Origin: a virus
Length of the DNA: 28,347 bases
Strand: one strand, 5' to 3'
Virus record (IMG/VR): IMGVR_UViG_3300039050_000041
Span: 9,994 to 38,340 of that record
Under the pieces are notes generated by a model that made no database searches, was not told the DNA's origin, and worked only from the letters and a program-made list of their open reading frames with translations. How positions within the stretch are numbered: position 1 is the stretch's first letter; each line of letters starts with the position of its first letter. The translations under genes were made by a program, and so were the position numbers. Shown here in pieces: positions 13,358 to 19,673 of the stretch.

Positions 13358-13783
13358 ATGATAAAACCATATATATACAGATTGCTTAAAGCTATCTTGA
13401 AGTCCAATAAAAACTATTGCTACATGATAGAGATTGAAGGTCATGTCGAGGTTAAACCCACTAGGGATTTAACTAAGTGTTGTAATCTAAAAGCTGATGA
13501 TAAATATATCGGAGTTAATAATCTTGACTACTCTGATATTCATATCTTGGAAGTAGATAAAGACTCTACCGAAGAACAATGGAACGAGTATTACAACGAA
13601 GAATATGATGATTATGTTAAACAAGAACATCTTGTTCATATTGGAGCTTTGAGATGGACAGAGTGTAATACTGGAATTGAAAAACTTTATGATTATTTTG
13701 ATAGCGAAGACAATACATTATCGAAGATTATAGATAAGGTTTCAAAGGAGTTCGAGGAAGAACTAGACATATTAAATGTCTAA
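13358..13783 (+). CDS. Unrecognised 141-aa acidic protein
   Basis: 141 residues, starting basic (MIKPYIYRLLKAILKSNKNY) and becoming strongly acidic with many Tyr (EEQWNEYYNEEYDDYVKQEH). C-terminal helix KIIDKVSKEFEEELDILNV. Ribosome site GGAGGT directly before ATG. The acidic surface could mimic nucleic acid, as some phage anti-host proteins do; this is speculation. Last gene before the structured spacer. Confidence 0.65.
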   Translation: MIKPYIYRLLKAILKSNKNYCYMIEIEGHVEVKPTRDLTKCCNLKADDKYIGVNNLDYSDIHILEVDKDSTEEQWNEYYNEEYDDYVKQEHLVHIGALRWTECNTGIEKLYDYFDSEDNTLSKIIDKVSKEFEEELDILNV

Positions 13784-13985
13784 TTGAAAGTGGTTAGTTA
13801 TAAAGCCTAGATTAAATTCGGGGATATTAACCACAGGTGGTTGGCTAATGCTAATAGAAACTGGGAGTAGAGTGTATTTATATACTCGTAAATCTTGAAC
13901 TTAGATTAGCTGACCACCGACAGATTTTAGATAGCTAGTGAGGATTTTTTTTCATATAACTCTCCTACCTTACTAGCTATCGCTT
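13784..13985 (+). ncRNA. Third structured non-coding segment
   Basis: No gene in this spacer. GTGGTTA 13790-13796 pairs with TAACCAC 13828-13834. A 14-bp helix (two G-U pairs) joins 13836-13849 to 13905-13918 and encloses GAGTGTA 13870-13876 with TATACTC 13881-13887. A final perfect 10-bp stem is 13930-13939 with 13972-13981. It may be a stable 3' end, a processed RNA or a regulatory site ahead of the promoter at 14011. Confidence 0.5.
13930..13981. repeat. Hairpin element with T8 loop, copy 1
   Basis: GATAGCTAGT and ACTAGCTATC form a perfect 10-bp stem around a 32-base loop containing TTTTTTTTCATAT and CTCTCC. Copy 2 at 15337-15381 keeps the loop but has a different stem sequence. Each ends about 30 bases before a promoter of the same family. 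Not a normal terminator because the T run is inside the loop. Confidence 0.65.
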
Positions 13986-14010
13986 TAATAATAACGTACA
14001 TGTTTTGGAC

Positions 14011-14039
14011 TTGACAATTTATTTTCAAATCGGCTCAAT
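14011..14039 (+). promoter_or_regulatory. Early promoter, family member 3
   Basis: TTGACA, 17 bases, CTCAAT, with upstream ACATGTTTTGGAC. The palindrome AATGTTCGGACATT at 14037-14050 overlaps the end of the -10 box and the start. Drives the gene at 14081 and the chain after it. Confidence 0.68.
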
Positions 14040-14080
14040 GTTCGGACATTTTTTGCAACAACTTAAATAGAGAGGTAAAT

Positions 14081-14500
14081 ATGCAAACACTTGCGACTAT
14101 AGAAAAGACTGACCTTTATAATAAAAGGAAAAAGTTTAATGAGGAAAATCCTGATAATCAAGGACACATAGATATGTGTAGTTTGATTGATGATTTAATT
14201 AAGGTAGCAATCCACATGAAAACAATAATCGACTTACATAAAGACGATGAAGATGTTTATGACTTTCGTAGGTATGTAAATGGTTATGGAATTACTTACA
14301 TGGGGAATGGTATCTTACAGACTAATGGCTATTACATTGATGCTGTAATGAAACCTTTCATTGAATGGAGTGATAAAGAGCAGACTAAATATAATCTTTA
14401 TCATGGTAATCTTTTAAAGAGTATCTTTGAAGCTCTTTCAAATGGCGATGAAGATATTGTCGGAACTGTAGAAGGTTTTGATTTATGGTACAACAGTTAA
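14081..14500 (+). CDS. Unrecognised 139-aa protein
   Basis: 139 residues, MQTLATIEKTDLYNKRKKFN... Helical N-terminal half (HIDMCSLIDDLIKVAIHMKT), then a Gly/Tyr-rich middle (YVNGYGITYMGNGILQTNGY) and a helical end. Ribosome site GAGAGGTAAAT. It follows the promoter at 14011. No motif recognised. Confidence 0.65.
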   Translation: MQTLATIEKTDLYNKRKKFNEENPDNQGHIDMCSLIDDLIKVAIHMKTIIDLHKDDEDVYDFRRYVNGYGITYMGNGILQTNGYYIDAVMKPFIEWSDKEQTKYNLYHGNLLKSIFEALSNGDEDIVGTVEGFDLWYNS

Positions 14501-14516
14501 TAAAGGAGGTATAAAA

Positions 14517-14648
14517 ATGAAAAGATTTATAATTAAAGGAGAATTTGAGTTTGAAGTAGATGCTGAAACTTATGAAGATGCAATAGAAGAAACTAATGAT
14601 AGATTAAATCTATCTAATATTAACTTTGAAGTAGAGGAGGAACAATAA
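14517..14648 (+). CDS. Unrecognised 43-aa acidic protein
   Basis: 43 residues, MKRFIIKGEFEFEVDAETYE... ending NFEVEEEQ. Strong ribosome site AAAGGAGGT. The beta-alpha-beta look (KRFIIKGEFEFEV, then a helix with EDAIEETNDRL, then INFEVEE) resembles small phage domains that form one sheet layer. Stop overlaps the following short frame as TAATG. Confidence 0.55.
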   Translation: MKRFIIKGEFEFEVDAETYEDAIEETNDRLNLSNINFEVEEEQ

Positions 14649-14686
14649 TGACAATACATTTAATTTATAACAAGGAAAACTTATGA
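14648..14686 (+). CDS. Possible 12-codon coupling frame
   Basis: Encodes MTIHLIYNKENL. It starts on the stop of the previous gene and ends across the ATG of the next (TTATGAGG). Probably a leader that couples translation rather than a functional peptide. Confidence 0.25.
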   Translation: MTIHLIYNKENL

Positions 14687-14973
14687 GGTTAGCAACAGAA
14701 AAAGATTTACAAGAAATAGCAAAGGAGTTAAATTATATTTATGGTTTCTCTACAAGAGATAATCATGGAGATTATTTTTGCGAAGATAACTTATACAATG
14801 TCGCTATCTTAAAAAACTACACCCCTGATTGTCCAGCTTGGTCTGGAGATATAGCTTTAGTCGTTCATGGGCAATCTTGTTGTAAAGATATTCTTTACAA
14901 AATAAAAGGCAAATGGACATGGGTTGAAAGCATGAATGAAGGAATTTACGAACACGATAAAGAATTAATTTAG
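14683..14973 (+). CDS. Unrecognised 96-aa protein
   Basis: 96 residues, MRLATEKDLQEIAKELNYIY... with Cys48, Cys70 and possibly adjacent C70-C71 (GQSCCKDILYKIKGKWTWVE). A mixed alpha/beta pattern. AAGGAAAAC before ATG serves as ribosome site. It might bind a metal or form disulphides, but no family is recognised. Confidence 0.62.
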   Translation: MRLATEKDLQEIAKELNYIYGFSTRDNHGDYFCEDNLYNVAILKNYTPDCPAWSGDIALVVHGQSCCKDILYKIKGKWTWVESMNEGIYEHDKELI

Positions 14974-14986
14974 ATGAGGTCGCATA

Positions 14987-15136
14987 ATGGACATAGATAG
15001 AAACAGAGAAGGTGCTTGGCGAATATGTGATAGTGTTAATGGCTACTTGGAAACAAGAGTTTATTACTTCTATACTAAACGAGAGGCAATACAAAAGTTT
15101 AAACAAGAAATGAAAGAGCTTAGAGGTAAAGCATGA
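14987..15136 (+). CDS. Unrecognised 49-aa protein
   Basis: 49 residues, MDIDRNREGAWRICDSVNGY... ending KFKQEMKELRGKA. The part FYTKREAIQKFKQEM resembles WFKTKREAIKKMEE at the end of the 75-aa protein at 16860, so the two may be distant paralogues sharing a beta-hairpin and C-terminal helix. ATGA overlap with the next gene. Confidence 0.55.
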   Translation: MDIDRNREGAWRICDSVNGYLETRVYYFYTKREAIQKFKQEMKELRGKA

Positions 15137-15345
15137 AGTTTAAATTCTTAGATGAAGATATAGCACTTGAAATTACTAGAGCATTTGCTGAGTTAAGTGA
15201 TAAAGACTTACAAAAAACTTTAGATGAAATCAATCAACTCGGACAGACTTCAAGGACAATTAGAAAACTAAATACTTTGAACGAGTTTGAGCCAAAGATT
15301 ATAAAAACGAAACCAAAACTTAGACTAATTAAAAGTCCTACCTAG
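15133..15345 (+). CDS. Unrecognised 70-aa protein
   Basis: 70 residues, MKFKFLDEDIALEITRAFAE..., helical in the first 45 residues, with a basic tail (KIIKTKPKLRLIKSPT). Ribosome site AGAGGTAAAGC. The stop codon lies inside the stem of the second T8-loop hairpin, so transcript ending or processing may be linked to this gene. Confidence 0.6.
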   Translation: MKFKFLDEDIALEITRAFAELSDKDLQKTLDEINQLGQTSRTIRKLNTLNEFEPKIIKTKPKLRLIKSPT

Positions 15346-15381
15346 ATGTTTTTTTTCATATTTCTCTCCCTTCTAGGTAGG
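15337..15381. repeat. Hairpin element with T8 loop, copy 2
   Basis: CCTACCTAGA and TCTAGGTAGG form a perfect 10-bp stem around a loop with TTTTTTTTCATAT and CTCTCC, matching copy 1 in the loop but not in the stem. The promoter at 15409 follows by 28 bases. Confidence 0.65.
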
Positions 15382-15408
15382 CAATAATATATTGCCCATG
15401 TTTTATGA

Positions 15409-15438
15409 TTGACACAACTGTTGTCGATTGTTTAGTAT
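15409..15438 (+). promoter_or_regulatory. Early promoter, family member 4
   Basis: TTGACA with TAGTAT at 18 bases; upstream CATGTTTTATGA. The spacer holds ACAACTGTTGT (15414-15424), a perfect inverted repeat, and the whole promoter is flanked by ATTGCCCAT 15391-15399 and ATGGGCAAT 15437-15445. These are likely binding sites for a regulator. Confidence 0.62.
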
Positions 15439-15468
15439 GGGCAATCAATTTAAACAAGGTAAATTTAT

Positions 15469-15651
15469 ATGAGCAACGAAATAAACAATAGGATTAAAGA
15501 AGATATTGAAGATAAAATTTCAAGCATGACTACAAAAGAAAAGCTAAAGTATATGTTTGATTTTGCATTAAATAATCCAAGCATATATGACGAAAAAGAT
15601 ATTGATAATATTTTATTTGAACTTATGTGGGAAGAAAAAGGAGGAAACTAA
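15469..15651 (+). CDS. Unrecognised 60-aa protein
   Basis: 60 residues, MSNEINNRIKEDIEDKISSM... The piece SMTTKEKLKYMFDFALNNPS is similar in style to SMTVEEKFQYIKDKGHIIDP in the 80-aa protein at 17261, suggesting related small helical proteins. First gene after the promoter at 15409. Stop is followed directly by the next ATG. Confidence 0.6.
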   Translation: MSNEINNRIKEDIEDKISSMTTKEKLKYMFDFALNNPSIYDEKDIDNILFELMWEEKGGN

Positions 15652-15837
15652 ATGAAAATAAAATTACCTTATGAACAATGGAAAGAACTAGACAGAGCTA
15701 TGGCATTCTTAGATGAAACTGTTAATGCAGTACCTATGGGAGTTAGAATAGAGCCAGAAGCCCCAAGTTTAATACAGCTCTCGGCAGAAATGTGGGAGTT
15801 GATAGATGAATTAAAACCAGACGAGGAAACCAAATGA
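15652..15837 (+). CDS. Unrecognised 61-aa acidic protein
   Basis: 61 residues, MKIKLPYEQWKELDRAMAFL..., two helices separated by a Pro-rich turn (VPMGVRIEPEAPSL). Strong GGAGG ribosome site inside the end of the previous gene. ATGA overlap with the next gene. Function unknown. Confidence 0.6.
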   Translation: MKIKLPYEQWKELDRAMAFLDETVNAVPMGVRIEPEAPSLIQLSAEMWELIDELKPDEETK

Positions 15838-15980
15838 CAATGACAATGAAAGAACACATGGAAATGATGGACAGAATTAGACAAGGCATACCTTTAAAAA
15901 AGAATGTTGAGTCTAGTAAAACTAAAACTATTAAAATTAATGGAGGTTTTAATGGTAAAAGTAAGAAACATGATAAGTAG
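15834..15980 (+). CDS. Unrecognised 48-aa basic protein
   Basis: 48 residues, MTMTMKEHMEMMDRIRQGIP..., Met-rich start and Lys-rich end. It overlaps the previous stop (ATGA), and its 3' end is overlapped by the next gene by 29 bases in another frame. Start could be any of Met1, 3 or 5. Function unknown. Confidence 0.5.
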   Translation: MTMTMKEHMEMMDRIRQGIPLKKNVESSKTKTIKINGGFNGKSKKHDK

Positions 15981-16221
15981 TAATGGTAATGCAGTTGCTA
16001 ATCAGTTTGAAATAAGAACAGATGATGCAACTTATTTTCAGAGCTACAACTCAATCATAGCTAAGAGAGTGTATGGTGGTAAAATATATCTTGATGAATA
16101 TTATTGGGATTATTCTGTCACTACTGGTCGCTACAGAAATATATTTTTAGGCGAAAACAAAGGTGTTACTCAAATGAAAATAGATAGTGGCGAATATATT
16201 TTAACTAACTTAAATAACTAG
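15952..16221 (+). CDS. Conserved-looking 89-aa protein
   Basis: 89 residues, MVKVRNMISSNGNAVANQFE... then IRTDDATYFQSYNSIIAKRV and YGGKIYLDEYYWDYSVTTGR. I recall the N-x-FEI...FQSYNSIIA...LD..YWDYS...T..Y...FLGE pattern as a small domain in many phages (possibly DUF8033, from memory); function not known. The start at 15952 is preferred because GGAGG lies upstream; an in-frame ATG at 15904 lacks such a site. Confidence 0.62.
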   Translation: MVKVRNMISSNGNAVANQFEIRTDDATYFQSYNSIIAKRVYGGKIYLDEYYWDYSVTTGRYRNIFLGENKGVTQMKIDSGEYILTNLNN

Positions 16222-16231
16222 AGAGGTAAAA

Positions 16232-16390
16232 ATGACTTATAAAATAGTTAGATTTTATAGAGATTATAACCACCCTGATAATCAGAAGGTTATTAAAACA
16301 GGGCTTACCGAAGAGGAAGCACAAGAGCATTGTCAGAGAGAAGATACTCGTTTAAAGGGTGTTTGGTTTGACGGCTATACTGAAGAATAA
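16232..16390 (+). CDS. Unrecognised 52-aa protein
   Basis: 52 residues, MTYKIVRFYRDYNHPDNQKV... then TGLTEEEAQEHCQREDTRLK and WFDGYTEE. Beta strand, turn, helix, strand. The pattern of strand plus GLTEEEAQEHC helix is common in short phage proteins of unknown role. Ribosome site AGAGGTAAA. Confidence 0.6.
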   Translation: MTYKIVRFYRDYNHPDNQKVIKTGLTEEEAQEHCQREDTRLKGVWFDGYTEE

Positions 16391-16404
16391 ATAAAGAGGT
16401 AAAC

Positions 16405-16662
16405 ATGAAATATTTAAGACAAATGATAGCTGACTTTTTAAGAAAGCTAATTAAACTTGATGACTATATAAACGATAGAGTCTTTACTGAAGTCGAAAGA
16501 CTGGAAGCAGAAATAGAAGTTGTTAATGATTTAGCTAACTCAAATGAGTCCGAGTTAAATGAAAGACCGACCTTTTACGATACAGAATGCCAAGTAGAAG
16601 AACTGGTTAATGACTCTTTAGAGGATATAGTCAAACGCTTAGAAAAATTGGAGGATAAATAA
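16405..16662 (+). CDS. Unrecognised 85-aa coiled-coil protein
   Basis: 85 residues, MKYLRQMIADFLRKLIKLDD... An amphipathic basic N-terminal helix is followed by acidic heptad-like sequence (VERLEAEIEVVNDLANSNES) and a C-terminal helix LEDIVKRLEKLEDK. It could oligomerise or attach to a membrane surface by the N-terminal helix (inference). Ribosome site AAAGAGGTAAAC. Confidence 0.6.
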   Translation: MKYLRQMIADFLRKLIKLDDYINDRVFTEVERLEAEIEVVNDLANSNESELNERPTFYDTECQVEELVNDSLEDIVKRLEKLEDK

Positions 16663-16857
16663 ATGTCTAACGCACACAATGAAACAATCAAAGAGCATTT
16701 AGAAATGCAAGTAATCTCTTCTAACTTTTCCGCACAAGATTTGTTAGAAGAACTTGGTATGACTTATAAAGATGCTTACGAAGATAAGTTATCTTATGAT
16801 GAGTTAATTGACTTAGTAATTCAAAAGAGATTTGAAGAGTCTCCAGAGGTAGAATAA
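16663..16857 (+). CDS. Unrecognised 64-aa acidic protein
   Basis: 64 residues, MSNAHNETIKEHLEMQVISS... with FSAQDLLEELGMTYKDAYED, then KLSYDELIDLVIQKRFEESP. Three short helices. The LLEELGMTYKDAYED part has a helix-turn-helix flavour but lacks a basic recognition helix. Start follows the previous stop directly. Confidence 0.6.
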   Translation: MSNAHNETIKEHLEMQVISSNFSAQDLLEELGMTYKDAYEDKLSYDELIDLVIQKRFEESPEVE

Positions 16858-16859
16858 AT

Positions 16860-17087
16860 ATGGCAGAAGTAATAACTTGTAGAGAATATAATCGTAGAGG
16901 CTTTAATGCTTATAAAAAAGCGTGTGATGATTATGAACCTAATAATGGTGGGTTTCCTTATATTGGTTTTTACATATTTGAAAAACTAAATGGCGAACCT
17001 AAAAACTATGGATATGTATTAGCAACAGAGCATGGTGGAGAATGGTTTAAAACTAAACGAGAAGCTATTAAAAAAATGGAGGAATAA
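16860..17087 (+). CDS. Unrecognised 75-aa protein
   Basis: 75 residues, MAEVITCREYNRRGFNAYKK... then GGFPYIGFYIFEKLNGEPKN and TEHGGEWFKTKREAIKKMEE. A beta-rich middle with a C-terminal helix. The TKREAIxK ending is shared with the 49-aa protein at 14987. Function unknown. Confidence 0.6.
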   Translation: MAEVITCREYNRRGFNAYKKACDDYEPNNGGFPYIGFYIFEKLNGEPKNYGYVLATEHGGEWFKTKREAIKKMEE

Positions 17088-17089
17088 AT

Positions 17090-17257
17090 ATGGCAGACTA
17101 TAAAAGACTTGACAATCCGAAGTCGGTATCGGAAGCTGTAGTTGGTGTCGATGATGTTATTAAAAACTTTATCGACCAATATGAAGGTGAAGCTGACACA
17201 GAAGATGCAGAATATGTAGCTAAGTGTTGGCATATAGTTAAAAACAATTTAAGGTAA
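17090..17257 (+). CDS. Unrecognised 55-aa protein
   Basis: 55 residues, MADYKRLDNPKSVSEAVVGV... helical and acidic in the middle, ending CWHIVKNNLR. Start ATG has GGAGG upstream inside the previous gene. Function unknown. Confidence 0.55.
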   Translation: MADYKRLDNPKSVSEAVVGVDDVIKNFIDQYEGEADTEDAEYVAKCWHIVKNNLR

Positions 17258-17260
17258 AAC

Positions 17261-17503
17261 ATGACAATAAACATTTCAGAAGAAAAAGAAATAGAACTAC
17301 AACAAATCTATAGTATGACTGTAGAAGAGAAGTTCCAATACATTAAAGACAAAGGACATATTATAGACCCGCATGAGCTTGATATTTTCTTTCAATTTGA
17401 AAATCCTGACAAGCCTACTAAAAGTGAGCTTCGTACTTTGGATTTAATAGTTGCAGAAATTATGAGTGAGTGGAGGTATCTTAAATGGGAGGAAGAAGCA
17501 TGA
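17261..17503 (+). CDS. Unrecognised 80-aa acidic protein
   Basis: 80 residues, MTINISEEKEIELQQIYSMT..., mostly helical, with Trp residues at the end (SEWRYLKWEEEA). The SMTVEEKFQYI stretch resembles the 60-aa protein at 15469. Its stop overlaps the next start (ATGA). Function unknown. Confidence 0.6.
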   Translation: MTINISEEKEIELQQIYSMTVEEKFQYIKDKGHIIDPHELDIFFQFENPDKPTKSELRTLDLIVAEIMSEWRYLKWEEEA

Positions 17504-17670
17504 AAGCAAAAGACTATTCCCTAACTATTGTGTGGGGAACAAATGAAGAAGAAACCAAAACTTATACTTTTAAAACCATTGAAGAAATGGAAGCATTTCA
17601 AGATGGAGTTTATGAGTCTAATGGTTGGTGGGAATATAGAATTATTGACGAAGATGAGGAGGTCAAATGA
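17500..17670 (+). CDS. Unrecognised 56-aa acidic protein
   Basis: 56 residues, MKAKDYSLTIVWGTNEEETK... then TYTFKTIEEMEAFQDGVYES and GWWEYRIIDEDEEVK. Two beta strands, a helix and a third strand. I chose ATG 17500 with GGGAGGAAG before it rather than the in-frame 17485 ATG. Similar WG...TF.T..E..AF..G...GWWEY proteins exist in phages in my memory; function unknown. Confidence 0.62.
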   Translation: MKAKDYSLTIVWGTNEEETKTYTFKTIEEMEAFQDGVYESNGWWEYRIIDEDEEVK

Positions 17671-17798
17671 GAATTGAAGAAGCATTAGATATTGTAGATG
17701 AATTTGTATTTGATAAAATGCAAAGCTCTGATGATAAGAAAATGAAAGACGAACTTCAAAAAGCATGGAATAAAATTATAGAGGAGGTCACAACATGA
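17667..17798 (+). CDS. Unrecognised 43-aa helical protein
   Basis: 43 residues, MRIEEALDIVDEFVFDKMQS..., all helix-forming. ATGA overlaps at both ends tie it to its neighbours, and GAGGAGGT provides the ribosome site. Function unknown. Confidence 0.55.
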   Translation: MRIEEALDIVDEFVFDKMQSSDDKKMKDELQKAWNKIIEEVTT

Positions 17799-18067
17799 CT
17801 AAAGTTAGATATGTAGAAGCAAAGTATGACACTACCCTTTCATGGGATATTGAAGCTATTGCTGAAAAAAACAATTTTAAAATGGAAGAGATTGAAGACA
17901 TAAAAGTAGGTAAGTGGACAAGACTATTTATTTATTTAAAAGATGGTACACAATTTTGGGAAGATGGTTACGTTGAGTCAGATGCTACTGATTGGAAGTG
18001 GGCAGAACATCACAGCTTTTATGATGAAAATTGGCTTTCAATAGACGAGGAGGAAATAAGTGGATAA
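17795..18067 (+). CDS. Unrecognised 90-aa acidic protein
   Basis: 90 residues, MTKVRYVEAKYDTTLSWDIE... rich in Trp (8) and Asp/Glu, for example DATDWKWAEHHSFYDENWLS. Beta-alpha-beta in style. Ribosome site GAGGAGGT. Function unknown. Confidence 0.6.
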   Translation: MTKVRYVEAKYDTTLSWDIEAIAEKNNFKMEEIEDIKVGKWTRLFIYLKDGTQFWEDGYVESDATDWKWAEHHSFYDENWLSIDEEEISG

Positions 18068-18209
18068 GATAGAAATGATTAATGAAATACAATCACTTTG
18101 CAAAGCTAATAAAGACAATCCTTATTGTTCTATTTATTGGTTAGCAGACATGATTAAGGAAATAGTAGATAGTCCAGACTTAATAGAGGAGGAAGTAAAT
18201 GGAGTATAA
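18060..18209 (+). CDS. Unrecognised 49-aa protein, GTG start
   Basis: 49 residues, read as MDKIEMINEIQSLCKANKDN... The GTG at 18060 lies 6 bases after GAGGAGG and overlaps the end of the previous gene. Two short helices around a Cys/Pro turn (DNPYCSIYWLAD). The alternative ATG at codon 6 has no better site. Function unknown. Confidence 0.5.
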   Translation: MDKIEMINEIQSLCKANKDNPYCSIYWLADMIKEIVDSPDLIEEEVNGV

Positions 18210-18330
18210 AAAAGGTACATTGTTGCAAGAGTATTTTTTAAATCCTCACTTCAAACCAACTGAGGAAGAACAAAAAGAACTCGAAGAATTTTTCACAGAA
18301 ATAGGAGGTAAAGAGTGGAAGTTAAACTAA
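18199..18330 (+). CDS. Unrecognised 43-aa acidic protein
   Basis: 43 residues, MEYKKGTLLQEYFLNPHFKP... then TEEEQKELEEFFTEIGGKEW. Preceded by GAGGAGGAAG. It overlaps neighbours at both ends. Function unknown. Confidence 0.5.
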   Translation: MEYKKGTLLQEYFLNPHFKPTEEEQKELEEFFTEIGGKEWKLN

Positions 18331-18587
18331 TAGATAAAGGGATAACTGTAGCCGAAGATTATATCGCAGGTACAGTTCATGTGGAGTATGATAATACTGA
18401 TGTGAAGTTATTCCCTTTTAAAAAGAGAGTCATAGATTGGTGGCGAAGAGCTGATGATAGTAGCTTTGAAGGTGTTGAAATCTATGAGATTAAAGATAGA
18501 CACAAGTGGATTGATAAACAAAAGATTATGAAGGTTGAGAAGTCTATGCAAAATTTAATTACAAGACATTTGAAGGAGGAAGAATGA
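18315..18587 (+). CDS. Unrecognised 90-aa protein, GTG start
   Basis: 90 residues, MEVKLIDKGITVAEDYIAGT... then VIDWWRRADDSSFEGVEIYE and a basic helix. GTG at 18315 has AGGAGGTAAA before it. The beta-rich first half and basic second half do not match a family I know. ATGA overlap with the next gene. Confidence 0.6.
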   Translation: MEVKLIDKGITVAEDYIAGTVHVEYDNTDVKLFPFKKRVIDWWRRADDSSFEGVEIYEIKDRHKWIDKQKIMKVEKSMQNLITRHLKEEE

Positions 18588-18838
18588 GTAAATCTCGAAC
18601 AAGCAGTTATGCTTTTACTGTATTCAATCCTAATGATAAAGATAAAGCAGAAGGGTTAGATGAATTAAAAAAGCTAAGAAAAACAATAGCTTACACTAAT
18701 AAGTTAGGACTTACTAACCATTATGTTAAGTGTCAAGGTAGGTGGGGTAGAAAAAATCCTAACTACAATCATAGAACAATTCCTTTTTGCCCATTAAAAC
18801 ATGCAGTAAAATGGGATGTATATTTTTATAGGATGTAA
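18584..18838 (+). CDS. Unrecognised 84-aa basic protein
   Basis: 84 residues, MSKSRTSSYAFTVFNPNDKD... Then LKKLRKTIAYTNKLGLTNHY and VKCQGRWGRKNPNYNHRTIP. Two Cys (about 61 and 69 onward, KCQG and FCPL) and several His could bind a metal, but spacing is not a known finger. Basic, aromatic; nucleic-acid contact is possible. Confidence 0.6.
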   Translation: MSKSRTSSYAFTVFNPNDKDKAEGLDELKKLRKTIAYTNKLGLTNHYVKCQGRWGRKNPNYNHRTIPFCPLKHAVKWDVYFYRM

Positions 18839-18840
18839 TT

Positions 18841-19170
18841 ATGGAACACTATTATTTTTATCACGATGATATAAAAACTGGACTGAAAGGAGAAGGTTGT
18901 GGCTATCGTAAAGCTACTGTTCGTTCTATTGGTCGAAAGTGGGTCTATCTTAGATTTTCTAATGAGGGAAATTTTAGAAAGATATCTATTAAAAAGTGGC
19001 AAGACATTTGCCGACAAAAAGATTTTAGAACATGGGAGAGCCATGTAGCAGAAAGTAAAATAAAGAGAAAAGCTCTTGATATGGGTATTAACTTTTATAA
19101 AAAAAGGTATAATAAAAATATTCCTAAGACTATTGATGAACTACAAAAAGAAATAGAGGTAGCATTATGA
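18841..19170 (+). CDS. Unrecognised 109-aa basic protein
   Basis: 109 residues, MEHYYFYHDDIKTGLKGEGC... The middle, YRKATVRSIGRKWVYLRFSN followed by FRKISIKKW, looks like a small beta-barrel of the kind that binds nucleic acid or acts as an SH3-like fold; a Lys-rich helical end follows. The barrel reading is inference. ATGA overlap with the next gene. Confidence 0.6.
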   Translation: MEHYYFYHDDIKTGLKGEGCGYRKATVRSIGRKWVYLRFSNEGNFRKISIKKWQDICRQKDFRTWESHVAESKIKRKALDMGINFYKKRYNKNIPKTIDELQKEIEVAL

Positions 19171-19400
19171 ATGCTTCATGGGTAATAGTAGCTATACTAG
19201 AACTAAGTAATTTTAATGGCTTTACTATAGATGCTTATATATTTGATTTTAAATTTAACGATTTAAAAAGTTGTTCTAGTTTTTTAAAAAATAACATTGT
19301 TAAATTAGAAAAGTATATTAAAAAAGAAGAAGGAATAAAAGCTGAAACTTTTATTTGTTTAGAGTATAATAAATATTTTACAAAAAGAAATAAACTATGA
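19167..19400 (+). CDS. Unrecognised 77-aa protein
   Basis: 77 residues, MNASWVIVAILELSNFNGFT... beginning with a hydrophobic strand, then acidic/basic helices (FLKNNIVKLEKYIKKEEGIK). The start is mildly hydrophobic but too broken for a clear membrane segment. Function unknown. Confidence 0.55.
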   Translation: MNASWVIVAILELSNFNGFTIDAYIFDFKFNDLKSCSSFLKNNIVKLEKYIKKEEGIKAETFICLEYNKYFTKRNKL

Positions 19401-19672
19401 CTGAATTTAAAGAACAAGTAGATGAACAAAGATTGTTATTAGAAGCAGAAGAATGGCAGAATAAAATAAAAAGTGTTCATATATTTAATAGTGATAATAC
19501 TAATGTAGCATATAACTATCCTAATCCTGACAGACAAGGCATGGTTTGTGATACTACATACGAAGACGGCAGAATTGAAAGATTTATTTATAAAGATAAA
19601 TCTAAAAAACTATTCGGAAAAAAATTAAAAGGAAAAGAATTATTAAAACTTTACAAAAAAAGAGGTACTTAA
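19397..19672 (+). CDS. Unrecognised 91-aa protein
   Basis: 91 residues, MTEFKEQVDEQRLLLEAEEW... helical start, a middle beta part (PDRQGMVCDTTYEDGRIERF) and a very Lys-rich end (KKLFGKKLKGKELLKLYKKR). Nucleic-acid or membrane-surface contact by the tail is plausible. ATGA overlap with the gene before. Confidence 0.6.
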   Translation: MTEFKEQVDEQRLLLEAEEWQNKIKSVHIFNSDNTNVAYNYPNPDRQGMVCDTTYEDGRIERFIYKDKSKKLFGKKLKGKELLKLYKKRGT

Positions 19673-19673
19673 A

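Noticed and set aside
14804-15106. Leftward 100-codon frame
   Set aside because: It lies antisense to two well-coupled rightward genes and has no ribosome site or family motif.
13930-15381. Leftward micro-genes in the T8-loop hairpins (MKKNPH and MKKNI)
   Set aside because: Five or six codons with different ends; the conserved part is the loop, so structure is the simpler reading, although the trapped start signal is noted in findings.
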